This document shows, piece after piece, positions 24,600 to 36,030 of a stretch of DNA of 64,000 bases. The notes under the pieces were generated by a model. That model was not told where the DNA came from. It worked only from the letters and a program-made list of their open reading frames with translations, and did not search any database. Positions within the stretch are counted from its first letter, which is position 1; each line of letters begins with the position of its first letter. This DNA is from Protopterus annectens (Eukaryota; Chordata; Ceratodontiformes; Protopteridae), in NCBI RefSeq assembly GCF_019279795.1, contig NC_056732.1, positions 1,639,852,757-1,639,916,756 of the forward strand, given 5' to 3'. A program made the position numbers and the translations under genes.

Positions 24600-25110
24600 T
24601 GTAGTAAGCAATAATGTTCATTTACACCTGGATAATATCAGGGACTTTCCCCAGGTGCAAAAAACACTCCAAAAAGAAAGTGTTTCAAATGTAGCAACTG
24701 TAACCACTGTGAAAGAATGTTGTCCCACAGTTTTCTTTACAAAATACAAGCAGGTGTTTCAATATTAGATAGTATATAACCCGTACTTCCACCATGATTA
24801 AATATATTGTTTTGCATATGTGGTACTTTCTACATAGGCCAAATAACTAGGATGTTAAAATAAAATATTAGTGCAACATAGTAGGGACATTAAGTGCCAT
24901 AAAAATAGAAGCAGACTATTTAAACATTTACCAAAGGAAACACAGGATAAATTTATCATAAGCTTATCATCACCGCCTCTCATAAGAGGACAGGGTGAAT
25001 TGGATGTACATAATTTACCTAACGACAAGGAAAATGTCTGGCTAGTTACTACTGGAGCTTTATATTTTCTAAGTTTTGTATCATGTGATCTCTTTCATAT
25101 ATAAGTTATT
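24600..25110 (+). pseudogene. Penelope-like element remnant with GIY-YIG motif
   Basis: Frames on the plus strand read KCFKCSNCNHCERM near 24,680-24,720, a cysteine cluster. CICGTFYIGQITRMLK follows near 24,814-24,861, where C.CG..YIG.T.R.LK is the start of the GIY-YIG endonuclease of Penelope-like elements. After a stop and a shift, HSRDIK and LFKHLPKETQ follow (near 24,880-24,950), matching the EH..DI and KH positions of the domain. The reverse transcriptase part is missing. Frame breaks make it non-functional. Confidence 0.66.
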
Positions 25111-25261
25111 TAAACACACTGGTGATGGATATTTACAGATACTGATTAAGTTTATCTATACTGGGGCTACCAGCTTTCACTGTTAAAAATATTTTTTCCT
25201 TAGCACCATGTGCTGGAATCTGCATATAACCATCTCTTTATAGACAGAGAAAGAGAAACTG

Positions 25262-28213
25262 AGAAACACTAAAGGTGGAGGCGTGTCCATATTTATTTTA
25301 TTTTATTTATTTATTTATTTTACATTTGTTAACCGGGCTAGTCCAACTGGATACATGTCCATTTTCAGTGGAGGCCCGAGGAGAAAAGCTCCACTATCTA
25401 ATGCATAATAACAAAAATACATTCAAAGTACATAGGTAATTTAAGACACAACTGAAACAGGGATTTAAAATTACATAGGGAATTAAGACACAAGTAAAAC
25501 AGGCATATAGGCTTTCCTTTCAGTAAGTTCAAAAAGGTGAATACAGAGACTATCAAATTTCTACAGTACAGGTCAAAGTACATAGGTAATTTGAGATTCA
25601 ATTAAAACAGGCATATTCATTAATGATATCCAAACCTCCAAGCTAGTTGCTCAGCATAATGCATCCAAGATTATCCAAGTGCAACTAACTCTGGGCAAGA
25701 CCGCAATCCAAATTGTAACTTACTACAGATCCCCCACCATGCCCCAGGATTCCCATTCCTCATTTCTTGATACACCTGAAAATATTAGGGTACAACCCAA
25801 CACCCTAATAATGGGTGATTTCAACTATCCCACCATTAACTGGGAAAACTACTCATGTACCAACTCTTTTGCTCAACGTTTTCTGGAATTCATAAATTCC
25901 AGTGCCTTGGATCAACTTATCCATACCCCCCACCAGAGGCAGCAATATCCTAGACCTGGTTATTACCAACATGGGTGATCGGTGTTCCACACCAGAGGTC
26001 AATTCCTCATTGGTCAGATCCGACTACAAGCTAATCAGCCTAGACATCCACATCCCACCCCCACCCACTATTAGGGAAACCACTGCAAATATTTTCTCCA
26101 AAGCCAACTTCATGCTTCTTAAGACAGAAGTGGCAAACTTCACAACACCCATGCACATGGACAATAGAGGTATGACTGCTGAATCCTACACAAATGCACT
26201 TTATAAGCACTTACATGAGTGCATGGATCATGCTATCCCTAACAGAACTAAGATGCTATCCTCCAAAAAAGGAAGCCAATCTGTTGGCCCCCTGCCATAG
26301 TCAAACTCTACAACAGAAGAAAGAAACTGTTGCAAAAAAGAGTAAAATCCCATGACTGGAAGAACTCCCTGGTCAGCCTCATTAAGAAGCTGAGATCCCT
26401 CATAAAATCCTTCAAAGCTAGTTATGAAAACAAAATCACCACTGATTCTAAAGACAACCACAAAGCATTCTATAGCTATGCCAAGAATCTCAATGGCAAC
26501 GCAGATCTGCTCTGAGTTACAGCACAATGGCACTAAATAAACAGAACCAACTGATATTAACAACATCCTGGCAGATAGGTTCATTGCTAACTTTACCCCC
26601 CATCACCCCCTAAAGGGCCCATCACTATATCAGAAGAATACAAAGTTCCTGTAATCATGGCTGCACATATAAAAACCACACACTCCAAAGCCAAGAACAC
26701 AGCATCCATGGGACCTGATAACATCCCAGGCTGCATTCTACATGAACTACAGAATGAACTGGCACCCCACCTAAGCACCATGTTCAGTCATAGCCTCACC
26801 TCAGGCTTTGTGCCTACTGAATGGCACACAGTGACGGTTATCCCACTTTACAAAGGGGGAGCCACCATGGACCCCAGGAACTACCGCCCCATTAGCCTAA
26901 TGAGCCTGCAAGGCCATGGAACGTATCATCATGGAACTTATAAACAAAAGCATTGGTAATCTCCAAACTCTGGACTCCACCCAGTTCGGGTTTGTAAAAG
27001 GCAGGTCATGTCTCCTAAACTTGATTGACTTCTTTGAAGCAGTCACCAAAGCTGTAGATGAGGGTAAGCTGGTTCACACAGCCTATCTAGATCTCATAAA
27101 GGCTTTTGAAACCATCCGCCACTCTGGAATTATAGATAAACTCACTAAACTAGGTATAAATCCCTATGTCACAAGATGGGTTGCCAACAGGCTCACAGAC
27201 AGAATCCACACTGTGAAAGTAGCAGACTCCAAATCCGACTTCAGACCAGTGACAAGTGAAGTACCACAGGGTTCAGTCCTGGGTCCTCTCCTGATTGGTA
27301 TCTACTTTTCTGAAGTACAGCCTAACACAGAAGGTCTTTGGCTAATGAAGTTCGTAGATGACTGCAAACTAGGAGCCATAACTGAAACTCCTAATGATGT
27401 GGACATCCTACAAGCGGGCCTCACTGAGACAGATGCCTGGTGTCAAAGCCATGGCCTCAAGTTCAATGTCAAAAAGTGCATTGTCATCCCCTTTGATAAA
27501 AACTCTGTACCCATGAGTTACCACATAGGTGGTAGTCTACTTAACACTGAATGTGTGATAAGAGACCTTGGGACACAGGTGGACAGTAGTCTCTCCTTTG
27601 ATAATCACATCGCCACAGTAGTCAGGAAATCCTTCTACATGGCACACCTCATCACAAAAGGTTTCTCATCTAGGAAAAAAAGAGGTCATTGTTCCCCTCT
27701 AATCGTCACTCATTAGACCCATTATAGAGTACAATGCCCTTTTCGGTATGTATGTACCTCACAAGACATATACAACAACTGGAAAAGCCACAGAAATACC
27801 CCACAAAGAGGATTACTGGCCTCAAACAGATGCCCTACGCAGATCGTCTCAAAAATCTCCAGCTTTACTCCATCGCATATCACCTACTCAGAGGCAATCT
27901 CTGCCTAACATACTAAGCTATGTCAAACTCAGAACTGTTGGACATGTTCCACTTAAAGAAATCCCAATTCCTCTGAGCTACACACTCTAGGGACCTAAAC
28001 TTTGTCACCACAATAAAAAGAACATACTGGAGGGATAGATTCCTGTCCCAGAGACTTCCCATACTCTGGAACAAACTAATTATTTATATCAAACAAAGCT
28101 CCTCATTAGCACTCTTCAAAAAAAAAAAAAATCTTGATGACTGGATGGGAAATAGGAAATACACCCCAGGGATCACCTCTGTGGCTCTGCTCGACAGGGG
28201 CACAGGAAAATAA
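25262..28213 (+). pseudogene. CR1-C ORF2 fragment
   Basis: The visible endonuclease part shows MGDFNYPTINW and a SLVRSDYKLI block (SDH of other copies changed to SDY, loss of the conserved histidine). The RT part shows ASMGPDNIPG, VIPLYKGGA, then a deletion/frameshift at MSLQGHGTYH (copies D and E read TSLVCKAMERII), FVKGRSCLLNL, YLDLIKAFETIR, SEVPQGSVLGPLL and KFVDDCKLG. In the last block the catalytic-site FADD reads FVDD. Frame breaks lie near 25,950, 26,290, 26,510, 26,910, 27,690 and beyond. Non-functional. Confidence 0.85.
25297..25612 (-). mobile_element. L2-type 3' end inserted in CR1-C
   Basis: Read on the minus strand, this insert ends with GGAGCTTTTCTCCTCGGGCC, TCCACTGAAAATGGACATG, TAGCCCGGTTAACAAATG and an AAAT/AATAA simple tail. 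This is the same tail as the L2-like 3' end at 35,585-36,030. The flanks read CATATTTATT (left) and CATATTCATT (right), consistent with a 10-bp target duplication, and CR1-C sequence is continuous across the insert. The inner part holds two imperfect repeats of CAAAGTACATAGGTAATTT. Confidence 0.8.
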
Positions 28214-28305
28214 TTTTCTTGGGTGGCGAAAGCCAGGATACTTTTTTGGCTAGGCTTGTATAGGCCCTAGGGCCGATAGCCTAGTACCTACCTATGAACC
28301 TATGA

Positions 28306-30240
28306 GAGAGAGATATATCAACACATGTACATACAGGCTGTGTGTATACACACATCACTCTATATAGCAGCACTGAGGTGCACTAGTAGTGATTCAAAGT
28401 CCCGTGTAAAGTGTGAATCACAAGCTACTATATATGTTTCCTGCATATTAATGGCAACAGCCGCCATTGCTATTGCTCCATAGATAGTCTGCCTGGTGCA
28501 TATAGAAAGCAGGATCATGTTGTACATCTCCTAATCATTTCTGGTACTCTGCTATTTAAAAAAATGTGTTAATAAGTCAGTACCAGGAAACAAGCTACAT
28601 GAAGGTCTCTACATGATTTTCTGTGCTTTTGAGAAAAATATGGAATGGCTACCATTGTAAAGATGACATTTTCAGCTTAAATGAAATCACTGCTTGTTGT
28701 TGCAGCACTGAAATCTTTTTTGTAATGCAGAAAAAGGTTTGTTGAGTCCTGTTTGTTTTAACATAAAGTATATGTAACAAGCTGTCTATAGGTTTCCTCC
28801 ATGTACTGAAATGCATTTTATTTCACAGAATATATCCTTATCAGTAGGTGATTATGTTTCAGTTATCTTAGCATAGTGGTATTCTTGGGACAGGATTCAA
28901 AACATCACTGCAAGATGTAAAATAAATGCCTTAAAAGTCTAATGAAAACCACTTTCCAAATGACTGATAACAGACAGTGGTATAAAACTGCTTTTAAGTT
29001 GTACTGAAGGGTTTCCAGATTTAAATCATGATTTAAGATCTGTTCATTCAAAAGAAATAACAATGCCCTGACTGCTCATATGAAAACAGAAGGAGCATTA
29101 TATTTTTATCTAGAAGGAATTTGCACAAGGAAACAGGGACACAATTAATAGATAGTCTGTAAATCCTCCAAAAGAATTTGAATACTTAGATTTAAGATAA
29201 TAACATTCCTAAAGATAAGAATTGCTTCTGTGCTTGAGTTAACTCATATGAGAAATATTTACAAGGATTCTTGCTTGCTTTGGCAGTGAAGCTTTACCGT
29301 GGTTCCTTATAGACCTAGGCCCCTGCATCATCTTGTGAGGTCCTGTTTTCAAGCCAAACATTACTATGTGTGGGATAAATATGAAGAAAGCTTACATGCT
29401 GTGTCTTAGCTTCAGAACAGACACCTTCCACAGAGGATATACATCTGAGACAGCTAATGCCATCAATGATCCAATCGACTTTGAAAGGTCTATTTCTTGA
29501 TTTCTTTTTTTTTTTTTTTTTTTTTTTGGTATTACAAGCACACAGTTTTCAATACAAAAATTGATGAATTTTAATACCACACTTTTTTCCTTTAAGTTTG
29601 TCTTGTATAGTAAATATTTTTTTCATGTTTTCATGTTGTCTCAATCAGAATTCATGATCCTGAACTGTATACTAAATTGAAATAAACAGTTGTGCTTTGA
29701 TAATAATGGCTTATACATTAGTCAGCACTGTACATAATGTTTTCACATTGCTTTTTATGTTAATCAAAGTTTTGAAAATAAGCAATAAAAGCATCTCCAT
29801 ATACAGTTTGGTGATGCTTTTTTTTTTTCAGAAAGTCACCAGTGGGAGTCAAATTTGCCACCACATCTTATGGAAAAATGTCATGCAGAATCTGTGAAAT
29901 AAAGTATCTATGCATTTGGTTTTTAAAATATGTAAAAGATCGTGATAACTAGAGAATGAATTGTTTCTTGTAGACTGATTGTTATCAGTTTATGACAATA
30001 GTTCTACTACAAGCAATCGAGTCTTATTTGCTAAAAGACCACTGTTGGAATTCAGGGACTCAAGCATCTTGTAACTCATCCAGGCTGCCACTCGCACTTG
30101 AACATGAAAATGAGTTTGTGACGCAGCTGCCCCACCTTACCTGAACACTCTATTTGAGTTTGATTGAGGGAAGAAATGCAGCCATAGAGTAGGGGTGGTA
30201 GGTGGTACCGTGTAGATTAAGGTAGCAGTCAGGAAGCTGA
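28306..30240. other. Long stretch without a recognisable gene or element
   Basis: AT-rich. It contains a 21-base T run near 29,506-29,527 and a polyadenylation-like AATAAA near 29,788 and 29,900, but no supported coding frame. Nothing here matches the other repeats in the window. Confidence 0.4.
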
Positions 30241-30249
30241 TTTTGTCTT

Positions 30250-30470
30250 AAGAACTGGGAAGCGGATTTTAGGGTTAGGGAGCAGGCGGGGAGTTTTAGG
30301 GTTGGGCACAGGGAGAGAAGTTTTAAGGTTAAGGTGGAAGAGAGGAATTCAGGTTCAAAGAGGGGGTGTTGGAGTTTTAGGTTTAGGGAGCAATCAGGGT
30401 TAAGGATGGGTACTGGATTTTAGGTTTATGAAGGGGGGTGTGAAGTTTTAGAGTGAGGAAATGAAGACTC
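30250..30470 (+). repeat. Degenerate GTTTTAGGGTTAGGG-type repeat
   Basis: Six to seven irregular units of about 25-40 bases, each with TTTTAGGxTTAGGG or a variant followed by a G-rich stretch such as GCAGGCGGGGAG. Spacing is not regular and the units are divergent. Confidence 0.55.
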
Positions 30471-30760
30471 ACAGAGTTTTTAAATTATACTGAAAGTCAA
30501 GAATACAGGTCGATAGTGGAGTTAAACACAACACAGAATCCTGGTTTAAATAATAGTGTGTCCTTAAAACCTGTCTTAAATTGTAGAAGGCTTAAACCTA
30601 AAGATATGCCTTTAAGTAACTAATTAAATGAAATTTTAATGATCGTGTGATTTGATGATGGTTGTAAAAGTGTGATGGAGTCACTTGAGGTTTATAGACC
30701 CAATAAAGCATTTGTAAAAACGTGTTTGTATGGTTATTATATTTTGCATTTAAAGTATAT
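30471..30760. other. No recognisable feature
   Basis: AT-rich spacer between two short tandem repeats. Confidence 0.4.
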
Positions 30761-30976
30761 TTTTATAGAAGTTCCATGGTGTACAGTTGCAATATGATTT
30801 TTGATTAGTACGCTTGTTTTAATTCGCCTTATTTTTATAGAAGTTCCATGGTGTACAGTTGCAATATGATTTTTGGTTAGTACGCTTGTTTTAATTCGCC
30901 TTGTTTTTATAGAAGTTCCATGGTGCGCAGTAGCAATATTATTTTTGGTTAGTACGCTTAGTTTAACTCGACTTCA
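30761..30976 (+). repeat. Three ~72-bp tandem units
   Basis: TTTTATAGAAGTTCCATGGT starts at 30,761, 30,833 and 30,905, an exact 72-base period. GCAATATGATTTTTGGTTAG and TACGCTTGTTTTAATTCGCC are shared. The third unit has drifted. Confidence 0.92.
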
Positions 30977-31604
30977 CATGGGACCCGTTGCTTGGTGGTT
31001 TTCTTCTCGTTCTTTTAGTTATCCTGTTTTCATTAACTTTTTCAGCAAGGCACCCTATTAGTGTCCTGGAATATATCTGAGGCATGTGCTCAGTCAATAT
31101 CTCATTCACAACCTTCCTGAAAGTAGAAGGTCAATAACACATCTTGTCTTAAAACAGCTCGCTTAACATTTCATAAATTCTTTTTTTCATTACCTTGTAA
31201 CTAAAATATTTTTCACATGCACAATGTCTTTCACATTTACAGCTATCTTCTCAACCTGCTGCAGTAACAGTAATATTAAAACATTTCAAACCTGAATATT
31301 GCCAAAACTATAAGGAAAGAAATTGTTCAAACAGTTAAAAATCAGAATCACTTATTACAAAAGTACCACTCGTTATGGAACTTGCTTAGGTGTTATTAAC
31401 TCTGCAGGATGCTCATAGGAGAAAGAAAAAGGAGTGTGTAATTTCACAGGAAACGTAGTCGTTGAGATACAGAGAACTGCTCTTACTGTCTCGCATGACC
31501 TGATCATAATCTGTCAACAGTGTCCCAGGAACACCCTGTCAACAGTGATGAGACATGACAAGGTTGACATGTATGAAGCTAAAGAGGTTGGTGTCACTGT
31601 AAAA
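30977..31604. other. No recognisable feature
   Basis: Only short frames. No repeat family seen. Confidence 0.4.
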
Positions 31605-32100
31605 TCATTTCAAAAGAGAAAATTGCCTTTTTAAAGTTTGTCTAACATTTGCAATGGTGCACCCTTGACCTTTATAATTTATGAGAATAGATGATAAAGA
31701 GGCTTTGGCCTTGTTTTTGCAGTAAAACAGACTACCCCCCCTCTTACATGTCTCATGGCATCTGCACAGGACTTCATGTTGTCTTTCTGGTGACAGTCTC
31801 TCTGCAAGGGAACTTGTTATTACAGTTGTTACAAAACATAAGACTTGGTAAACTCCTTTTATGGGATGGATTGCACTTCTGTATCCTTTCAACATGATGC
31901 AAAACTGTTGCTTACAATTCTGTTCGCATTGCCTGTATTTGCTATGAACAATACAGAATAATGCAAAAGATTCAGACACATGACTGAAGCCCCTTACTTC
32001 ACCAAAGAATACATTTAGACCACATTTAAAGGTGCCTACATTGTCAATTTCCCTGACAGACAAGGAGAAAATGTCCCATTCTTCTACCTCTATCAAATAA
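31605..32100 (-). pseudogene. Possible Penelope-like element remnant (linker region)
   Basis: A minus-strand frame of 163 codons contains the octapeptide NVGTFKCG near 32,025-32,048, identical to the one just before the GIY-YIG domain in the Penelope-like element at 47,860-49,270. Further downstream, in a neighbouring frame, CNNCNNKFPCRETVTRK (near 31,790-31,840) could be the decayed equivalent of its KCNALYVGKTERKLK. The evidence is one exact short match and a weak second one, so this may be wrong. No other domain is visible. Confidence 0.42.
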
Positions 32101-32119
32101 TCAATTGCTGGTCACTTTT

Positions 32120-33980
32120 TTATGACAAGTTTTCAGTAACCTAAATTATTTTAATCTGTTGCTACTCTGTAATTCTGAACATTCCCAGAGAAAGGGGTCA
32201 AAGGTGGTTTTATACACGCGTATTAGGTTGTTTCTTCACTATCTGTAAGAAACCAAGAGCAAATTTAGCCCACACAGCATAACTCCACAAGGCAACTGCC
32301 AACTGTTCATAACATTTTATCAGTTTTATAATTCTGTGTTGAATCACTTCCAGTTTCATTTGCCTGAGCCTTGCGAAGGTGAACCAGAGAGCATGCCTAT
32401 ATTCAATTTTAGGTTTGGCAATAGAGATGCATATTGATTTTAAATCTGCAGGGTCCATACATTTTATACATTTCTTAGTATGCATAGTGGTTTGACTACA
32501 TTTTTTCATTTCAAAATCCACATGCTGAGTGAAGTTTAATTTGTCATCAGCAAGTACTCTGAAATGTTTGAAAACCTTAACTTCTTCTGTCACAAGTTTA
32601 TTCATTATAAAGCTGTCGTTTACTTTATATAGCCAAACGTTTTATATATTTATAATCACATCATTAGCCTAAATACAAAGTGCTCCCAAACAAATGTGTA
32701 ACATATTATATTGCTTTGATCTGTCCTCTGTTTACCAGTTTTCAGATTGTCAGCTTATAAACTGCAAAACATATTAGGAAAGAAAGCAATACTGCACAAT
32801 TATAGACAGAATAGATGGGGACCCAGAATGGACCTGAGTATGACTTCATGTTTGTAGCTTAGGGTTTCACCACAGTGTCTTCAATAAGACATGTCAGTCC
32901 ATGCAGCTTAATCTTTCTTTAACTGTTTGATTAGAGGCGTGCAAAGTCTCAGTGTATGTGCTCTGGTGATTAGTAGATTATAATCAGTCTTGTCAAAGGC
33001 TGAATTAAACCAAAATACATCACATCAGCCCTTATCTTCTGTTCAAAAGTTGTTGTGATATATAGTAGAAGGAATGACTGCATGTTAAAATCAGTCTATC
33101 TTTAATAAAGGTGAATTGATGAATGCTGTGTGAGACAATTTTCTGAAGATATTCAACAGTAACTGATGCACAGAAGTTGCCATCACCCTTCTTCTGTTTG
33201 CTATTTTTGTTTATTAGCCAAATATTGTTGTCTCTGTCTATCTTCTCCTTATAGATTTGTTGGACTTTAGCAGTTTTCCAAACTCAAGGTATTTCTTCAG
33301 TTTCCAAATTAATATCGAAGGCATCATTACAACGTATCTGAATGTTTTTAAGTCCTCATTCATTGTATTTTCTTTACCTTAAACCTTGGAATGTTCTAAC
33401 TTTCCTCAGATATCTAAAATGGCCGCATAATTTGTACCAAATGAAAACTCCTCCATAAATTGGTGCAAATGTGTGATGGAGCTGCATGTCCTTCCACATT
33501 GTTCCAAAGTGATCAGTGAAGGATTTAATGATGAATGAAGAAACCTGATTAATTTATCATTAATTGTAATGTAATAAACTTGCGATTGTGTCTCTTTCCC
33601 TCTATGTATGCACTTAAAACACACACTTCCTGTTGTCTTGTAAGATTTTTAACCAACTCTTCATCAATATTGCTGATTTTACCATTTGGCAGACTGATCA
33701 TTTCTCTTATAGAATGCATTGATGTCCTTTTTAATTGATATTCTCCTACTAACTTTCCATTTTTTAACATATGGTTCCATTCCCTGATTTTTTTAATTAG
33801 TTTTGTGAAGTTATTTGTGTTGACTGGGACTTCGGAGGCTGCATTATTATAGTGATCCAATCATTGATAAAATCTCCTAATATAATTACTTCTTAGGTGA
33901 TATTAGATGTAATCCAAGACATAATGTCTTCTGTGACAGTTTGGTCATTACTGGGAGGAATATAGGCGTATAGAATGACA
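32120..33980 (-). pseudogene. Second LINE family (CR1/L2-like), 3' portion of ORF2
   Basis: Minus-strand frames give AYIPPSNDQTVTEDIMSW and VIILGDFINDW (near 33,860-33,975), the distal endonuclease blocks. Next come VWKTAKVQQIYKEK near 33,230-33,285, QFTFIKDRLIL..FYYISQQL near 33,050-33,120 and VKVFKHFRVLADDKLNFTQHV near 32,520-32,585. The C-terminus is PKIEYRHALWFTF..VIQHRIIKLI near 32,320-32,420. The series fits a CR1/L2-group ORF2 but differs clearly from copies A-H. Its endonuclease start lies at 34,880-35,200, on the other side of inserted CR1-H. Confidence 0.75.
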
Positions 33981-34879
33981 TTAGGCTATTGACCCAGATG
34001 CCCTTATAAAACTAGCCAAGAATTTCACCCATGTTCCCACAAAGTCAGCACTTGTTTCCCCTGTATTTTCTGTTTCTCATCCAGTCATCCTGGTTCCCCT
34101 TAAAGAGGGCTAGTGAGGTACTCTGCTTGACATGGAGAGGCACTCTATTCCACAGATGGGGGAGCCTTTGGGGCACAAATCTATCCTGCCAACAAATTCT
34201 ATTAATGTCATAGGCAAGGTTGAGGCCTTGTGTGTGTTTTGCACAAGTGAAGTTTGACTTACGGATATGCAGCAACTCCATCAAGGCTGGGTCTGACATG
34301 GCCTTGTATGCCAGACACAGGTCACCTCTGAGCAGTCTGTATGACACTGAGTACAGGGAGAGGGCTTTTAGCCTATCTGTATAGGGCAGGTATTTAAGAC
34401 CCTGGATTTTCCTGGTCAGGATCCTCTGTAGTCTCTCCAGCTGCTGCATGTGCCTGGAAAGGTACATGCTAAAGGGGGCATTGTACTCAATAATAGGTCT
34501 GATAAGGAAGGAGCACGGGGATGTTATGCCCTATACCCTTACTTATGAGGTGAGCCATGTAGAAAGGCTTGTGTACAATGGAGGTAACGTGGTGGTCAAA
34601 TGTCAGGTCACTATCAACCTGGGTGCCCAAGTCTCTCACAACTGATTGCATGCTTAGTACATTGTTATGAATTTGATAATTAATGGGGGTGCCATTTTCC
34701 CCAAGGGGGATAATGATGCATTTATTAGCATTCAGTCTGAGGCCATGCTTCTGGCACCAGTCATTAGTTTGGGTAAAGTCCTCTTGGAGGATGTTCACAT
34801 CATTAGGGGAATTTATGACAGTGCCCGGCTTGCAGTCATCTGCAAACTTGGCCAGCCAATATATAGTGCAATGATGCAT
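33981..34879 (-). mobile_element. CR1 copy H, 5'-truncated, nested in another LINE
   Basis: It starts within RT at KFADDCKPG (near 34,860) and reads GLRLNANKCIIIPLG, a break near 34,480, and then YLSRHMQQLERLQR, LRGDLCLAYKAMSDP and NRVPLHVKQSTSLALFK to 34,045. The 3' tail TTGGCTAG..ATAGCCTAATG runs to about 33,981. On both sides another LINE's endonuclease is found, in the same orientation and in the correct order. It is closer to copy B in sequence than to D or G (AMSDP, RMQQLER-type differences). Confidence 0.82.
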
Positions 34880-35200
34880 ATGGCTTTATTCTGGTTTAGC
34901 TTTAGCTGACTGATAAGGATTTCCACATATGAGTACATGGGCAGTTTGTATGAAAAAAGAGTGACAGTTGTATGGGGTAGTTTATAATTAATCCTCCACC
35001 ATTTTTCTTTGAGTGATTGGTTCCTATGATGTTATATCCAGGAGGAAGAAAAGTATTATCATTAATGTGAGGATTAAACCAAGTTTTAGTAATGGCAATT
35101 ACATCAGGTGCATATGTAGAATCAAGGCATAGAATTCTGTTTTTTTTTTTGGGAGATGTTACAATTATTAATACTGAAGAAAGATAATGTAGATTTATAG
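34880..35200 (-). pseudogene. Second LINE family, N-terminal endonuclease part
   Basis: The minus strand reads DVIAITKTWFNPHI, then FLPPGYNIIGTNHSKKNGGG and LIINYPIQL, near 34,950-35,115. This is the ETW..PGY...R...GGG series of LINE endonucleases. It breaks off at CR1-H and resumes at 33,975 with AYIPPSND. The 5' end is unclear. Confidence 0.72.
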
Positions 35201-35584
35201 GATTGAGAGTTTGAGGGTGGTACGCTGTTTTAGTGCAAGGTATTTATATGATGTTTGAGGGGAAAGTATTGCGATTATGGGAGATATGGATTTTGTTAAT
35301 GATGAATGTGGGACCTTGTCATATGTGAATTTATATTGTTTTTATTTGTGTTAATAGCCACAGTTTTTCAGACATAGTGTGCTTTGCCTAGCAAGACAAA
35401 CTATGAGAGTATTTTTAGATGATGGTTTTATATGGTAATCATGGCTGCAGCAATAGCGTAGAACTGCTGAGACTATTGTTTTTGTTCTGTGTCTGAAAGA
35501 AAAATCGCTTGTGATAAGGTTAATAACAAAAGTGAAAGTATGGTTGATATTAATATGGCTGTGAAAAATATGTCGTGAAGAATA
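35201..35584. other. No recognisable feature
   Basis: May be the upstream part of the minus-strand LINE, but no domain is readable. Confidence 0.35.
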
Positions 35585-36030
35585 CTGGGAAAAACTGGAA
35601 CCTTCTACCTACTGAACTGACTTCTCTTCCTTCCCTACCCCTCTTCAAACAAAAATTGAAAATACTTCTCAGAACAAACTGGTTATGCCCTTGCAGCAAC
35701 CCTGACTAACCCATCACGTCTGCTATTCCCTCCACTCTCCCTAATTGAGTTTATGTTATTTATTGCATATGTAAGCAGAACTGTTAACCGGAAACTGTTA
35801 TGACAGACTTTATGTGAATATCGTGTTCTATATTTTGTAAAGAGTTTTTAACCATTGTGTTGTAAAATGTATTTTAGTATTCTTCAATGTTAACTTTATT
35901 GTAACTTTAAACATTATTTCTCTGTATTTGTTTTGGAGCTTTTCTCCCCAGGCCTCTACTGAAAGTGGACATTTATCCAGTTAAACTAGTCTGGTCAACA
36001 AATGTAAAATAAAATAAATAATAAATAAAT
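35585..36030 (+). mobile_element. L2-like LINE 3' end
   Basis: The frame NWNLLPTELTSLPSLPLFKQ then KLKILLRTNW (35,595-35,690) is the usual C-terminus of L2/CR1-group ORF2 (WNxLP...SLxxFKxxLKxxL). A 3' UTR follows, ending in GGAGCTTTTCTCCCCAGGCC, GAAAGTGGACATTTATCC, CTGGTCAACAAATGTAAAA and an AATA/AAAT simple repeat. This tail is shared with the insert at 25,297-25,612 and with the SINE at 49,342-49,597. Confidence 0.78.

Larger units (their letters stand above)
25262..28305 (+). mobile_element. CR1 copy C, 5'-truncated and interrupted by an L2-type tail
   Basis: It begins inside the endonuclease domain at GAAACACTAAAGGTGGAGGC (reads NTKGGGVS). It is interrupted from about 25,297 to 25,612, resumes at TTAATGATATCCAAACCTCC and continues to the 3' UTR, with ATAGCCTAGTACCTACC and a CTATGAACCTATGA tail near 28,303. 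Sequence is close to copies D and F. 5' truncation is usual for LINE insertions. Confidence 0.88.

Noticed and set aside
28306..30240. Host exon candidates in the quiet 2-kb stretch
   Set aside because: Short AT-rich frames without conserved motifs or paired splice signals that I could support.
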